Of a DNA stretch of 64,000 nucleotides, positions 17,359 through 25,500 are shown piece by piece. The notes beneath the pieces are model-generated. The model saw only the letters and a program-made list of their open reading frames with translations. It was not told the DNA's origin and made no database searches. Source of the stretch: Cellulosimicrobium sp. Marseille-Q4280 (GTDB taxonomy: Bacteria; Actinomycetota; Actinomycetes; Actinomycetales; Cellulomonadaceae); the NCBI RefSeq assembly GCF_943181405.1, contig NZ_CALPBY010000002.1, forward strand, positions 434,001 through 498,000, written 5' to 3'. The position numbers and the translations under genes are program-made. Every line of letters starts with the position of its first letter. Within the stretch, counting starts at the first letter, position 1.

Positions 17359-17784
17359 CTAGAGATCGTAGCCGAACCCGCGGTCCCTGGCCAGGGTGAG
17401 CGACGCCGTGGTCGCGGGGCCGTCGCGTCGGCTCGAAGGCTCGGTGGTGGTGTCCGTGGCAGGCGTCGCGCCGAAGGCGCTGCCGTGAGGCAGAGTCGGC
17501 ACCGGCCGGGCGGAGCGCGCAGGGGACACCGTGCGCCAGGTCCAGACGCAGGCCGTCGCGAGGCTTGCGGCGACGGCGACGAGCAGGAACGCGACGAGCG
17601 AGACGATGACGACCGGCACGGCGACCAGAGCGCCCAGAAACCTCGAGGCGTCCCGGGGCTCGCCGTCACGCACGCGTGGGCGCTCACGGCGCGTTCTCGG
17701 CGACCGCAGCTCGGCGACGGGTGCCGTGGGCACGACGACGGCGCGGGCCGGTCGGGCCGCGGCAGGTGCAGTCGTCGTCGTCAT
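17359..17784 (-). CDS. Small single-span membrane protein, unknown function
   Basis: 141 residues with one strong hydrophobic segment (FLGALVAVPVVIVSLVAFLLVAVAA, about 49-73). An Ala/Pro/Arg-rich N-terminus precedes it and a Thr/Ser-rich tail follows. No family is recognised. There is no Shine-Dalgarno sequence before the ATG and no obvious -10 box, so the coding call rests on the continuous frame and the membrane helix. Its start lies 59 bases from the dif site. Confidence 0.5.
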   Translation of the reverse strand: MTTTTAPAAARPARAVVVPTAPVAELRSPRTRRERPRVRDGEPRDASRFLGALVAVPVVIVSLVAFLLVAVAASLATACVWTWRTVSPARSARPVPTLPHGSAFGATPATDTTTEPSSRRDGPATTASLTLARDRGFGYDL

Positions 17785-17843
17785 GCTCGGGGGGAGGTTT
17801 CACCGCCGCCCGGTGATGCACGACGACACCTCTGTCCTCGGCG

Positions 17844-17871
17844 AAGTGACATAATGTCCATTATCGGCGCT
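17844..17871 (-). other. dif: Chromosomal dif site (XerCD recombination site)
   Basis: 28-bp site with two 11-bp arms around a 6-bp centre. Read on the minus strand: AGCGCCGATAA (XerC-type arm), TGGACA (centre), TTATGTCACTT (XerD-type arm; compare TTATGTTAAAT in E. coli). It agrees with the actinobacterial form as remembered (CGCCGATAAT...ACATTATGTCA). dif is where XerC/XerD resolve chromosome dimers and normally marks the replication terminus. Gene orientation on the two sides fits this. It lies between two minus-strand genes and inside neither. Confidence 0.85.
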
Positions 17872-17964
17872 TAGACTGGTGCGCGTTGCCCTGGATGCAA
17901 GGACTCGCACCTCGCAGCGAGATCGACGTGCGCGTTGGTCGGTGGTCTCGCCCCTCCGTACGGC

Positions 17965-18471
17965 TCACCCGATGATCTCTATCGGGGCGAAGGGGTTCTG
18001 TGCGCAACCGACGCTCGGGTCGATCTCGCAGATCGTCTTGGCGCCCTGGAGTCTGAGGGACACCTCGGCTTTGCCGATCGGGATGTCGTCCGGGACACGG
18101 ATGGTGCCCTGTGCAGAACCGTCGCTCTCAGGGTCCAGAGAACCGAGAGTCGTCGAGTGGCGCATGTCCGGGTCGCTGTCGGGCTCCGCAGAGACGATCG
18201 AGACCTCGTACCGAGCGTGTGCCGGCATGCTCGGCTCGCAGTCCACATCGCCCTCGCGCCCAACGGTCTCGATCTGCAGGACATCGCCAGGTGCCGCACT
18301 CTGCGGCGTCACAGTCGGGTCTTCAGGCTGGCAGTCCGCCGTCAGATCGGCACCCGCAACGCTCGAGCAACACGTCATCGCTCCCAAAGCGACGCTGACG
18401 ACGGCAAGGCGTAGCGCCCGCGCCGCCCGGGGCGAGGTCCCGCTGGGGAGCGCAAACCGATACCGCGTCAC
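17965..18471 (-). CDS. Secreted protein of unknown function
   Basis: 168 residues. A basic N-terminus and hydrophobic stretch (ALRLAVVSVALGAM) followed by CCSSVAGA suggest export; the cysteine context is a poor lipobox, so a cleaved signal peptide is as likely as a lipoprotein. The mature part begins like a bacterial Ig-type segment (TVTPQSAAPGDVLQIE) and has four further cysteines. The GTG has AGGA nine bases upstream and a minus-strand TAGGGT at 18496-18501, giving a short leader. Base composition is lower in GC than the core genes. No function is proposed. Confidence 0.6.
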   Translation of the reverse strand: MTRYRFALPSGTSPRAARALRLAVVSVALGAMTCCSSVAGADLTADCQPEDPTVTPQSAAPGDVLQIETVGREGDVDCEPSMPAHARYEVSIVSAEPDSDPDMRHSTTLGSLDPESDGSAQGTIRVPDDIPIGKAEVSLRLQGAKTICEIDPSVGCAQNPFAPIEIIG

Positions 18472-18876
18472 GATCTCGCGTCCTGCGACGGGGCGACCCT
18501 AGCGCCAGAGGATGCCACTGAGGTCGCCTCGCTCCCCCGGACGGGTGCCGATCACTCGCACCAGTCGAGCACGCACACCTACCGGTTCACTACGGCGAGC
18601 TGCATCTGATGCCGTACCCCCACGTGACCGATGGGCGAACGGGATGGACGGAAACCAGGCTGCGGCGGTGCACGGTGCTCTGACCACGCCCTGGTACGAC
18701 TGAGTCACGGCTCGGATCCAGGCGTCGCACTCCCCCGGCGGCCGCAGCCTGTTCGCTGTCGCCGCTCCGACAAGTGCGCAGAGGCCGTCCGAGCTCCTTG
18801 ACCGCATCCGGCCCAAACTCGACAGTGACTATACTCAGAACTGAGGTACGTCATGGACCATTCCCGGAGGAGCACG
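18472..18876. other. Intergenic stretch upstream of the tetR gene
   Basis: About 400 bases without a convincing gene. It holds the -10 box of the minus-strand secreted-protein gene near 18,500 and the TetR operator near 18,840. Short open frames on both strands (for example 18499-18816 minus) lack ribosome sites and recognisable domains and could be gene remnants. Confidence 0.4.
18834..18845 (+). promoter_or_regulatory. Candidate autoregulatory operator of the TetR gene
   Basis: Perfect palindrome CTCAG-AA-CTGAG directly downstream of TATACT (18829-18834) and 31 bases before the TetR start. TetR proteins commonly repress their own promoter through such dyads. A related ACTCAGA element occurs in the upstream region of the oxidoreductase gene near 21,720. 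Confidence 0.45.
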
Positions 18877-19479
18877 ATGCCAGTGGCCACCCCGCCGCTC
18901 GGGCGACGCGAGCGGAACAAGCAGGCCAAGCTCGAGCGCATCACCGCGGCCGCGAGCGAGCTGTTCGAGAAGCACGGGGTGGACGAGGTCACCACGCAGC
19001 AGATCGCCGACGCGGCGGACATCGGTACGGGCACGCTCTTCCTGTATGCGAAGACCAAGGGCGAGCTGCTGCTCCTCGTGCAGAACACCCACTACGCAGC
19101 GGCCCTGGAACGCGGACGCGCCGCGGCCGCGGGTGCCGCGACGGCGCTGGACGGGGTGATGGCGCTGGTCGCCCCGGTCGTGGAGTGCAACCGGGTCCAG
19201 GTCGACAACGGCCGTACGTATCTCCGGGAGATGGCCTTCGGCGATCCGGGCGAGCCCCACCACGCCGAGGCATTGTCGATCGTCGCGGAGACCGAGGAGG
19301 CCGTTGCCAGCGTCCTGACCGGCCGGTCGCAGCTGCCCGCTGCGGAGGCCGCGACGCTGGCCCGGGTGGTCTCGGCGATCCTGCTTCTGGAGCTGGGGGC
19401 AAGCCTGAACGCGGAGTCGAGCATCCCGGGGCTCCTCGAGAGCATCCGCACCCAGGTCGCAGCGATCCTTCCGCGCTGA
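18877..19479 (+). CDS. TetR/AcrR-family transcriptional regulator
   Basis: 200 residues. The N-terminal helix-turn-helix is clear (RERNKQAKLERITAAASELFEKHGVDEVTTQQIADAADIGTGTLFLYAKTKGELL, about 12-65). The C-terminal ligand domain is helical and not assignable to a ligand. The ATG at 18877 is chosen over ATG 18853 because GGAGG lies six bases upstream of it. The two genes that follow on the opposite strand (hydrolase and oxidoreductase) are plausible targets. Confidence 0.85.
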   Translation: MPVATPPLGRRERNKQAKLERITAAASELFEKHGVDEVTTQQIADAADIGTGTLFLYAKTKGELLLLVQNTHYAAALERGRAAAAGAATALDGVMALVAPVVECNRVQVDNGRTYLREMAFGDPGEPHHAEALSIVAETEEAVASVLTGRSQLPAAEAATLARVVSAILLLELGASLNAESSIPGLLESIRTQVAAILPR

Positions 19480-19587
19480 CGGCACTGCGGATACTGCCGG
19501 GAGAGGCTGTCTCTCCGCATGGTCGGCTGGCGCCTCACCGCCGCCTGGCCGGTCGTGTCGCCCTTCCGGCTCGGTGATCCCGATGGA

Positions 19588-20448
19588 TCACGGGGCGAGG
19601 AACTTCGCGGCGACGGGGGCGAACTGCTCCCAGTGCTGGAAGATGCCGCCGTGCCCGGAGTTGGGGTAGATGATCAGCTCGGAGTCCTTGATGCGCTGGT
19701 GCAGGTCCGCGGAGAGGATGGAGGGCACCATGCGGTCGTTGTCGCCGTTGGCGATCAGGGTGGGCTGGGTGATCACCGAAAGGTCCGAGGGCGCGGAGCG
19801 GCCGAACTTCTGGATGGCCTTCAGCTGGGTCCGGAACGCCGTGGGGCTGATGGACCTGTCGCGGTCGAGGGTGCGCTCCTGGAGCCGCTCCACGAATGCC
19901 TTGCCGGCCCTCTTGCCGACCCCGTCCCGGTTGAAGAAGAGGAACTCCTTCGGGTCGGACCGGGTGACGGCGGCGCGCACGATGTCCCAGTACGTCACGC
20001 CCACGACCTTGTCGATGTTCCTGCCTCCGCGAGGACCGGTGCCCGTCAGGACGAGCCTGCGCACCAGGTCGGGGTGCTTGACGACCAGGTCCTGGGCGAT
20101 CATGCCGCCCAGGGAGAACGCGAAGACGTCGATCGTGTCGTCACCGAGACCCTTCGTGATGAAGGCGTACGCGTCGTCGGCTGCTTCCTCGATCGTGTCG
20201 GGGACGGTGCCGGAGGAGGCGCCGACACCGCGCTGGTCGAACGTGATCACGTGACGTGTCTTCGCGATCGCCTCCACGATGCGCGGATCCCAGTTGTCCA
20301 GGGTCGCCGCGAGGTGCACGAAGAACACGACGGGGATGCCACCCTTCGGGCCGAGCTCGCGGTAGGCGAACGTGGTGCCTCCCGCGGTGACGGTCTTCGC
20401 CGGTGCCTCGGCGTACGACGTGATGACGGGTTCGGAGACCGTGCTCAC
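19588..20448 (-). CDS. Alpha/beta-fold hydrolase
   Basis: 286 residues. Catalytic triad candidates are visible: nucleophile elbow AFSLGGMIAQ, acid in NGDNDRMV, and histidine in PNSGHGGIF. The oxyanion region is FFVHLAATLDNWDPR and the RGVGAS motif follows. It resembles esterases and chloroperoxidase-like hydrolases; the substrate is unknown. The GTG start has AAGGAG upstream. It lies 55 bases downstream of the oxidoreductase gene on the same strand, likely one transcript. Confidence 0.87.
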   Translation of the reverse strand: MSTVSEPVITSYAEAPAKTVTAGGTTFAYRELGPKGGIPVVFFVHLAATLDNWDPRIVEAIAKTRHVITFDQRGVGASSGTVPDTIEEAADDAYAFITKGLGDDTIDVFAFSLGGMIAQDLVVKHPDLVRRLVLTGTGPRGGRNIDKVVGVTYWDIVRAAVTRSDPKEFLFFNRDGVGKRAGKAFVERLQERTLDRDRSISPTAFRTQLKAIQKFGRSAPSDLSVITQPTLIANGDNDRMVPSILSADLHQRIKDSELIIYPNSGHGGIFQHWEQFAPVAAKFLAP

Positions 20449-20503
20449 GATGGTGACTCCTTCGGTCGTTCGTCGTGCTGGTTGATGCGTAGCTGACGTC
20501 GGG

Positions 20504-21490
20504 TCACGCGCCGGTGATCACGACCTTGCCGCGGAGCCCACCCTGGGCCAGGGCTTCGAGTGCCTGCGGGGTCTGGTCGAACGGAAACGTCTTTCCCACC
20601 ACCGGACGAAGCGTGCCGTCCTCGACGAGGGCGGCGATCTGCCGCAGCTGGTCGCCGTCGGCGGCCATGAGGAGGAACTCGTAGCTCACGCCGAGCTTCT
20701 TCGCCTGCCGACGGATCTTCCCGCTGAGCGCGGAGACAGCTAGGCGTAGCACCGGGTTCAGGCCCGCCGCCCTAGCGAACGCAGGGTCTGGCGGGCCGGA
20801 GATCCCGATCGCCTTCCCACCTGGGCGCAGGACGCGCAGGGACTTCTCGAGGTTCTCTCCGCCGAGGCTGTCCAGCACCAGGTCGTATCCGGAGAGCTCG
20901 GTCTCGAAGTCCTGCGTGCGGTAGTCGATCACGACGTCAGCGCCGAGGTCTCGGACGAACTCCCCCGAGGCCGTGGTCGCCACCTGTGCGCCGAGGTGCT
21001 TCGCGAGCTGGATCGCGACGGTGCCGACCCCACCGGCACCGGCGTGGACGAGAACCTTCTGGCCCGGCTTCACGTTGCCCTTGACGACGAGCGCCTGCCA
21101 CGCGGTCAGCGCCACGAGCGGGAGCGACGCCGCCTCGACGGGACCGATCGTGGCCGGGGCGGGAGCGAGGTCGGCCTCGTCGATCGCGATGCGTTCGGCG
21201 AACGTTCCAATCCGCCCGTCCCGGGGGCGGGCGAACACCTGGTCGCCTGCCGTGAACCTGGTGACGCGCGCGCCGGTGCGGGTGACGGTGCCGGCGACAT
21301 CGTGCCCGAGGGCGAGGGGGGTCTTGTAGGGCAGGATCGCCTTGAACTCTCCGTCCCGGATCTTCTCGTCCAGCTGGTTCACCCCCGCAGCCACGACGCT
21401 CACGAGCACGTCGCGATCGCCCACGTCGGGCTCGGGCACGTCGGACTCGTGGACGGCCTGCTTGTACTTGTCGAACACGAACGCTCGCAT
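20504..21490 (-). CDS. NADP-dependent quinone-oxidoreductase-like enzyme (MDR superfamily)
   Basis: 328 residues. The N-terminal GroES-like domain (MRAFVFDKYKQAVHESDVPEPDVGDRDVLV, GHDVAGTV) is followed by a Rossmann domain with VLVHAGAGGVGTVAIQLAKHLGAQV. Zinc-binding cysteines are absent, as in the quinone reductase branch. The enzyme probably reduces quinones or enones using NADPH. The ATG has GGAGACAGAGG upstream. It is likely co-transcribed with the hydrolase and controlled by the TetR gene on the far side. Confidence 0.88.
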   Translation of the reverse strand: MRAFVFDKYKQAVHESDVPEPDVGDRDVLVSVVAAGVNQLDEKIRDGEFKAILPYKTPLALGHDVAGTVTRTGARVTRFTAGDQVFARPRDGRIGTFAERIAIDEADLAPAPATIGPVEAASLPLVALTAWQALVVKGNVKPGQKVLVHAGAGGVGTVAIQLAKHLGAQVATTASGEFVRDLGADVVIDYRTQDFETELSGYDLVLDSLGGENLEKSLRVLRPGGKAIGISGPPDPAFARAAGLNPVLRLAVSALSGKIRRQAKKLGVSYEFLLMAADGDQLRQIAALVEDGTLRPVVGKTFPFDQTPQALEALAQGGLRGKVVITGA

Positions 21491-21914
21491 GGTCCTCTGT
21501 CTCCTACGGGATGGCGGTCAGTGGTGCAGGAAGCGGCTGGTGAGCGCGGTGACGGCTCGCGGCTCTCGACGCGGCCCCGTACACGAAGTCCGGGAAGATC
21601 CGCACACGCGCGTCGAGGGACCGCTGGAGCAGGGCGTCGGCGCACCCCGGGCGGGACCATCCGGTCGATATCACCGTGCAGCCCTGTTTCCTGGCCATTC
21701 ACCGAGCATGATCAAGTCTGAGTCTGATCAGTAATTCTGTCAAGCAGGCTCCGTACACCGGGGACCCGTGCGACACCCGGGGTGAGGGGCCACTCGCACG
21801 CCCGGCGCGCGCCCCTGCCGGGTGGAATCGAAAGCCGATGAGAAGTGGCGCCGACCGCAGTCTGAGCACTGTCCGGCCACTCGCGCTGCGCGCGCATCAC
21901 GGGAGAGGAACGAG
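21491..21914. other. Intergenic stretch with a likely promoter and a decayed coding remnant
   Basis: Reading the minus strand toward the oxidoreductase gene, TTGACA (about 21,737-21,742) is followed by an overlapping dyad/direct-repeat cluster TGATCAGACTCAGACTTGATCA-like (21,712-21,733), sharing ACTCAGA with the TetR operator. Closer to the gene, a minus-strand frame (21,504-21,698) contains RVRIFPDFVYGAASR and, after a frame change, VTALTSRFLHH before a stop. This looks like the broken tail of an enzyme gene, but no family is certain. Confidence 0.35.
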
Positions 21915-22484
21915 ATGAGACCACTTCGCTACTCGATCAACGTCACGCTCGACGGCTGCTGCCATCACGAGGCAGGGCTCTCCCCCGACGAGGAGTCGAT
22001 GCGCTACTGGACCTCCGAGATGGCACGAGCCGATGCCGTCATCTTCGGCCGGGTGACCTACGAGATGATGGAGTCGGCGTGGCGACGACCGGCTTCGGGC
22101 ACGTGGCCCGACTGGATGGACGAGTGGAAGATCCCGTTCGCCGAGACCCTCGACCGCGCGAAGAAGCACGTCGTGTCGACCACGCTGAGCGGGGTTGACT
22201 GGAGCGCCGAGCTGGTGCGAGGCGACGTGGGGCAAGCGGTTCAGCGGCTGAAGCAGGAGCCGGGCGAGGGTCTGTTCGTGGGTGGCGTGACGCTCCCCCT
22301 GGCGTTGGCGGACCTGGGACTGATCGACGAGTACGTCTTCCTCGTGCAGCCGGTGCTCGCCGGGCACGGACCGACGTTGCTCGCCGGTCTGCGCGAGCGC
22401 ATCCAGCTCGAGCTCGTGGATCGCCAGGAGTTCCGGTCCGGGGTGGTCGCCCAGCGGTACCGGCCCACGCGGGCAACGGTGTGA
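21915..22484 (+). CDS. Dihydrofolate reductase/RibD C-terminal-fold protein (first copy)
   Basis: 189 residues. Family landmarks: MRPLRYSINVTLDGCCHHEAG, RADAVIFGRVTYEMMESAW, HVVSTTL, GLFVGGVTLPLALADLGLIDEYVFLVQPVLAGHGPTLL. The fold is that of the RibD reductase domain, but these stand-alone proteins have no assigned substrate and many bind NADPH only. The ATG is supported by GGAGAGGAACGAG. A second, divergent copy lies 0.7 kb downstream. Confidence 0.85.
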   Translation: MRPLRYSINVTLDGCCHHEAGLSPDEESMRYWTSEMARADAVIFGRVTYEMMESAWRRPASGTWPDWMDEWKIPFAETLDRAKKHVVSTTLSGVDWSAELVRGDVGQAVQRLKQEPGEGLFVGGVTLPLALADLGLIDEYVFLVQPVLAGHGPTLLAGLRERIQLELVDRQEFRSGVVAQRYRPTRATV

Positions 22485-22595
22485 CGCAATTGGTCCTGAC
22501 ACGTCGGAACGACGGCTCTTGACGATTCCTCACGCGCGGGCGCAGTAGTCCAAATCCGTTCGACGGGCAACAGTTTGGGCCCACGAGAGCACCGT

Positions 22596-22970
22596 TCAGT
22601 CGAAGGAGCCTCGCTGGATTCCGCCCTGCTGACGGTCGATCGTGCCGTCTCCGAGACGCTCGTCGATCGCGGCGTCCGGATACGGGCCGAATATCTTCCA
22701 GGGGCTCGACGCACCTTCCGGAGACACCGCCCGAAGCGCGTACTGGCCGCGTCTCAGCGCGACGTGGTCGACACCGGGTTCTAGGTCAAGAATGTGCTGG
22801 TAGTGGGCGACCATGGGCGTGGAGCTGTCGGACTCTTGTGCCGAGAGGTACATCCACGTCCCCGACGTCCGGATGATCCGCGTCACGGGAGACTGAGCAT
22901 CCAGTACTTCAGCACTCGTGACGATTGCATGGCCGGCGTCGGGTACGTCTGCGGTGCGCCGCCACCACAT
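22596..22970 (-). CDS. Hypothetical protein, 124 residues
   Basis: The protein has normal composition (GTWMYLSAQESDSSTPMVAHYQ, SPEGASSPWKIFGPYPDAA) unlike the Arg/Pro-rich shadow frames of this DNA. A strong ribosome site (GAGGAAGGCAGG) lies upstream of the ATG. No domain, signal peptide or membrane helix is recognised. It sits between the two RibD-fold genes on the opposite strand. Confidence 0.55.
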   Translation of the reverse strand: MWWRRTADVPDAGHAIVTSAEVLDAQSPVTRIIRTSGTWMYLSAQESDSSTPMVAHYQHILDLEPGVDHVALRRGQYALRAVSPEGASSPWKIFGPYPDAAIDERLGDGTIDRQQGGIQRGSFD

Positions 22971-23195
22971 GCGTACCTGCCTTCCTCATGGGTGCCTGAT
23001 CGGGCCCATGCCACTGGACCCGACACGATACAGTCCATGCCGTTCGTTCCGGAGGCCACGCTGCGCCCTCCGCTGCCGGCGTGGCTCTACCCCGCCGAGG
23101 GTAGGCCGAGCGACAGCCCGATGAGTTCCAGGTCGAGCGCAGGTCACAGCCTTCGACGCGCCGGCACATCGACACGGTCATCCGAAGGAGACGAC

Positions 23196-23753
23196 ATGGG
23201 CAAGCTCATCTACTCGATGATCACCTCGCTCGACGGCTACGCCGAGGCGGCGGAGGGCGACCTGGGCGTCGGCGCCGAGGTGGAGGAGGTGCACACGTTC
23301 ATCGGTGACCTCTTCCGGCCCGTGCGCACGTTCCTCTACGGCCGGCAGATGTACGAGACGATGGTGTTCTGGGAGACCGCGCACGAGGACCCCGACGCTC
23401 CCCCGCACATCGTGCAGTACGCCCGTGACTGGCAGGCCGCGGACAAGGTCGTGTACTCCACGACGCTGGAGTCGCCATCGAGCGAGCGGACCAGGATCGA
23501 GCGAACCTTCGACCCCGACGCGGTGCGCCGGCTCAAGTCCGAGACCGATCACGACCTCTCCGTCGACGGCCCGAACCTCGCCGCGCAGGCGATCGCGGCG
23601 GGCCTGGTGGACGAGTACCACCTGTTCACCACCTCGAGCGTGGTCGGCGGCGGCAAGCGGTTCTTCCCCGACGGTGTGCGCCTCGACCTCGAGCTCGTGG
23701 ACCAGCGTGCGTTCGACTCGGGTCTCGTCTACACGCGCTACCGCACCCGCTGA
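23196..23753 (+). CDS. Dihydrofolate reductase/RibD C-terminal-fold protein (second copy)
   Basis: 185 residues: MGKLIYSMITSLDGYAEAAEGD, RTFLYGRQMYETMVFWE, VVYSTTL, HDLSVDGPNLAAQAIAAGLVDEYHLFTTSSVVGGGKRFFPDGV. The spacing of motifs matches the stand-alone family. GAAGGAGACGAC precedes the ATG. Substrate unknown. The two copies differ too much to be a recent duplication. Confidence 0.87.
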   Translation: MGKLIYSMITSLDGYAEAAEGDLGVGAEVEEVHTFIGDLFRPVRTFLYGRQMYETMVFWETAHEDPDAPPHIVQYARDWQAADKVVYSTTLESPSSERTRIERTFDPDAVRRLKSETDHDLSVDGPNLAAQAIAAGLVDEYHLFTTSSVVGGGKRFFPDGVRLDLELVDQRAFDSGLVYTRYRTR

Positions 23754-23875
23754 GCCTTCGGCCGCCGGTGCGTGCGGCACTCCCCCGCTCCTCGCCGGTG
23801 CCGACGCCGACGCCGGACCGGACGACGTCGACACGACCGGTCGCGTGAGGAGCACCGGCTGCTGGACGTGCTGAG

Positions 23876-24877
23876 ATGGCACCTATGGCCGATACGTCCC
23901 TGCCCACGCTCGAGATGCTGTGGGAAGCGTGCGACCCTCACGACGCGCTCGCCGAGAGGTTCGGTCTCCAGGACGCGGGCTCGGCGGCTCGCTGGGTCGC
24001 GACGGTCCTCGACGACCACTGGGGTGTCCGGGTCGACGCGTGCGAACGGATCGTGATCAGCGACCACAACGCGCTGGCGTGGGTCGCTACCCCGTCGGGC
24101 GACCGGCTCGCCAAGTGGTCGGTCGTGCCCGAGCGCTTCGCGCGGCTGACGCAGGTCGCTCGGCTCACGCACTGGCTCCACCGTGAAGGGCTGCCGGTGT
24201 CAGCACCGGTCCGTTCGCTGGACGGCGATCTCCAGGTAGAGGTCGACGACGTCACGATGAGCCTGCAGGACGTGGTCGACGGTGAGCTGCTCGACGTCGA
24301 CGACCCTCAGCAGGTCCGAGCCGCCGGTGCCGTCCTCGCCCGGCTGCATCTCGCGCTCGCGACCTACCCCGACGCCGACCGGGCCGTCGCGCCGGCCGCT
24401 CCCCCGGCCCCCGTGGCGACCCGGGTCTCCGACTGGCTCGGCTCGCTCCGCGACCACGTTCCGGCAGCGGCTCGCACCATCCTCCGACGGCTGGTCGACG
24501 ACGCACCCGCCGACCGGCTGCCGACGCAGCTCGTGCACGGTGACTTCCGCTCGTCGAACGTGATCTGCCGGGGCCGGGACGTCGCCGCGGTGATCGATCT
24601 CGAGGAGGTCAGGCTCGACCACTGCGTCGTCGAGGTGGCTCGGTCGGCCGTCATGCTCGGCACGCGCTACCGGAACTGGGGGCCGGTCTCGGCCGAGGTC
24701 CGTGCGACGTTCCTGGCGGGCTACGAGACCGTCCGGCCGCTGACACCGGCCGAGGCCGGCTGGTGGGACACCCTGGTGCTCTGGCACGCCTGGGCGCTCG
24801 TGCCGCCCGGCGAGGACCCGACGGGGTGGGGACGCTCGGCGCACGACCAGCTGGAAGACCTGGCACGCGCGCGCTGA
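23876..24877 (+). CDS. APH-family phosphotransferase
   Basis: 333 residues. The aminoglycoside-phosphotransferase/homoserine-kinase-like core is shown by LVHGDFRSSNVICRGRDVAAVIDLEE, giving the catalytic Asp in HGDF and the metal-binding Asp in AVIDLEE. The N-terminal lobe has a nucleotide-binding lysine candidate in RLAKWSVVPE. These kinases phosphorylate small hydroxyl compounds or antibiotics; sequence does not identify the substrate. Start is ATG 23876 or 23885, with no strong ribosome site for either. The gene converges on the Imm-5-like gene. Confidence 0.82.
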   Translation: MAPMADTSLPTLEMLWEACDPHDALAERFGLQDAGSAARWVATVLDDHWGVRVDACERIVISDHNALAWVATPSGDRLAKWSVVPERFARLTQVARLTHWLHREGLPVSAPVRSLDGDLQVEVDDVTMSLQDVVDGELLDVDDPQQVRAAGAVLARLHLALATYPDADRAVAPAAPPAPVATRVSDWLGSLRDHVPAAARTILRRLVDDAPADRLPTQLVHGDFRSSNVICRGRDVAAVIDLEEVRLDHCVVEVARSAVMLGTRYRNWGPVSAEVRATFLAGYETVRPLTPAEAGWWDTLVLWHAWALVPPGEDPTGWGRSAHDQLEDLARAR

Positions 24878-24904
24878 GCCTCGGCCGTACGGGACCGGCC
24901 GGCC

Positions 24905-25426
24905 TCAGTCGTCGAAGACGTTCCAGCAGATCGGGCTCCTCAGGCGTTGGTCGTCGAGGACGAGCTCGCGAACCTCCTCAGGGATCCGCTCGCGCTGCCA
25001 GTCCCGCTCGGCGACGCGGGCCGCCTCGCCCTGCCCCCTCGTCGCTGCCTCTGCCGCCGCCGCACGGATCGCGTACGCCGCGGCGCCGAGGTCGTGCGCC
25101 GCGACGTGCGCGACCGCGACCGCCTGCCCGGCCGCGAGCGCCGCGTACTTCGCGGGGGCGGGTTGGTCGCGTCCGGCGGCGTTCGCGGGGAACGCGGCGC
25201 GGTGGGCGTCGCGCACGGGTACGTCGCCGCGCATCCAGCCGCGTGCCGTCTCGAGGGCGCCCCGGGGCCGTGTGTCGTCCGGTCGGGCCTGTTCGAAGAG
25301 GGGCAGGACGTGGTCGGCGCAGAGGATCGCCCACTCGGCGAGCAGACGATGGTGGTCGTCCGTCAGGGATCCCCCGCGGCGCACGGTGATCAGTCGGGGG
25401 TCCCTGTCGGTCGGGAGGATGGGCAT
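24905..25426 (-). CDS. Imm-5-like putative immunity protein, orphan
   Basis: 173 residues, largely helical and alanine-rich. Recognisable strings: HHRLLAEWAILCADHVLPLFEQARPDDTRPRGALETARGWMRG, DAHRAAFPANAAGRD, AAGQAVAVAHVAAHDLGAAAYAIRAA, and the C-terminal ERDWQRERIPEEVRELVLDDQ. This is the family labelled Imm-5-like by analogy with polymorphic-toxin immunity proteins. No toxin gene is adjacent, so an immunity role is doubtful here. The ATG at 25426 begins the conserved region; upstream in-frame sequence contains a pentanucleotide repeat and is unlikely to be translated. Confidence 0.75.
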   Translation of the reverse strand: MPILPTDRDPRLITVRRGGSLTDDHHRLLAEWAILCADHVLPLFEQARPDDTRPRGALETARGWMRGDVPVRDAHRAAFPANAAGRDQPAPAKYAALAAGQAVAVAHVAAHDLGAAAYAIRAAAAEAATRGQGEAARVAERDWQRERIPEEVRELVLDDQRLRSPICWNVFDD

Positions 25427-25500
25427 GCGGCGATTGTGCCGAGAGGGGCTGGGGGTGGGCAATCGCCTCACGCCGCCTGCGGGCGAAGGGAGCATGGTTC

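Noticed and set aside
17340-17365. Second dif-like site (TAATGTCC followed by GATT)
   Set aside because: Only the eight-base core matches; both arms differ and the centre has an extra base, so an element flanked by two dif copies is not supported.
18499-18816. A 105-codon minus-strand gene
   Set aside because: No ribosome site, no recognisable domain, and it overlaps the promoter of the neighbouring secreted-protein gene.
21504-21698. Minus-strand gene encoding RVRIFPDFVYGAASR
   Set aside because: The protein-like part needs a frame change to continue, is short and has no start signal; treated as a possible decayed remnant only.
22794-23195. N-terminal extension of the second RibD-fold protein
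   Set aside because: The open frame extends upstream, but the family N-terminus and a strong ribosome site both fall at 23,196.
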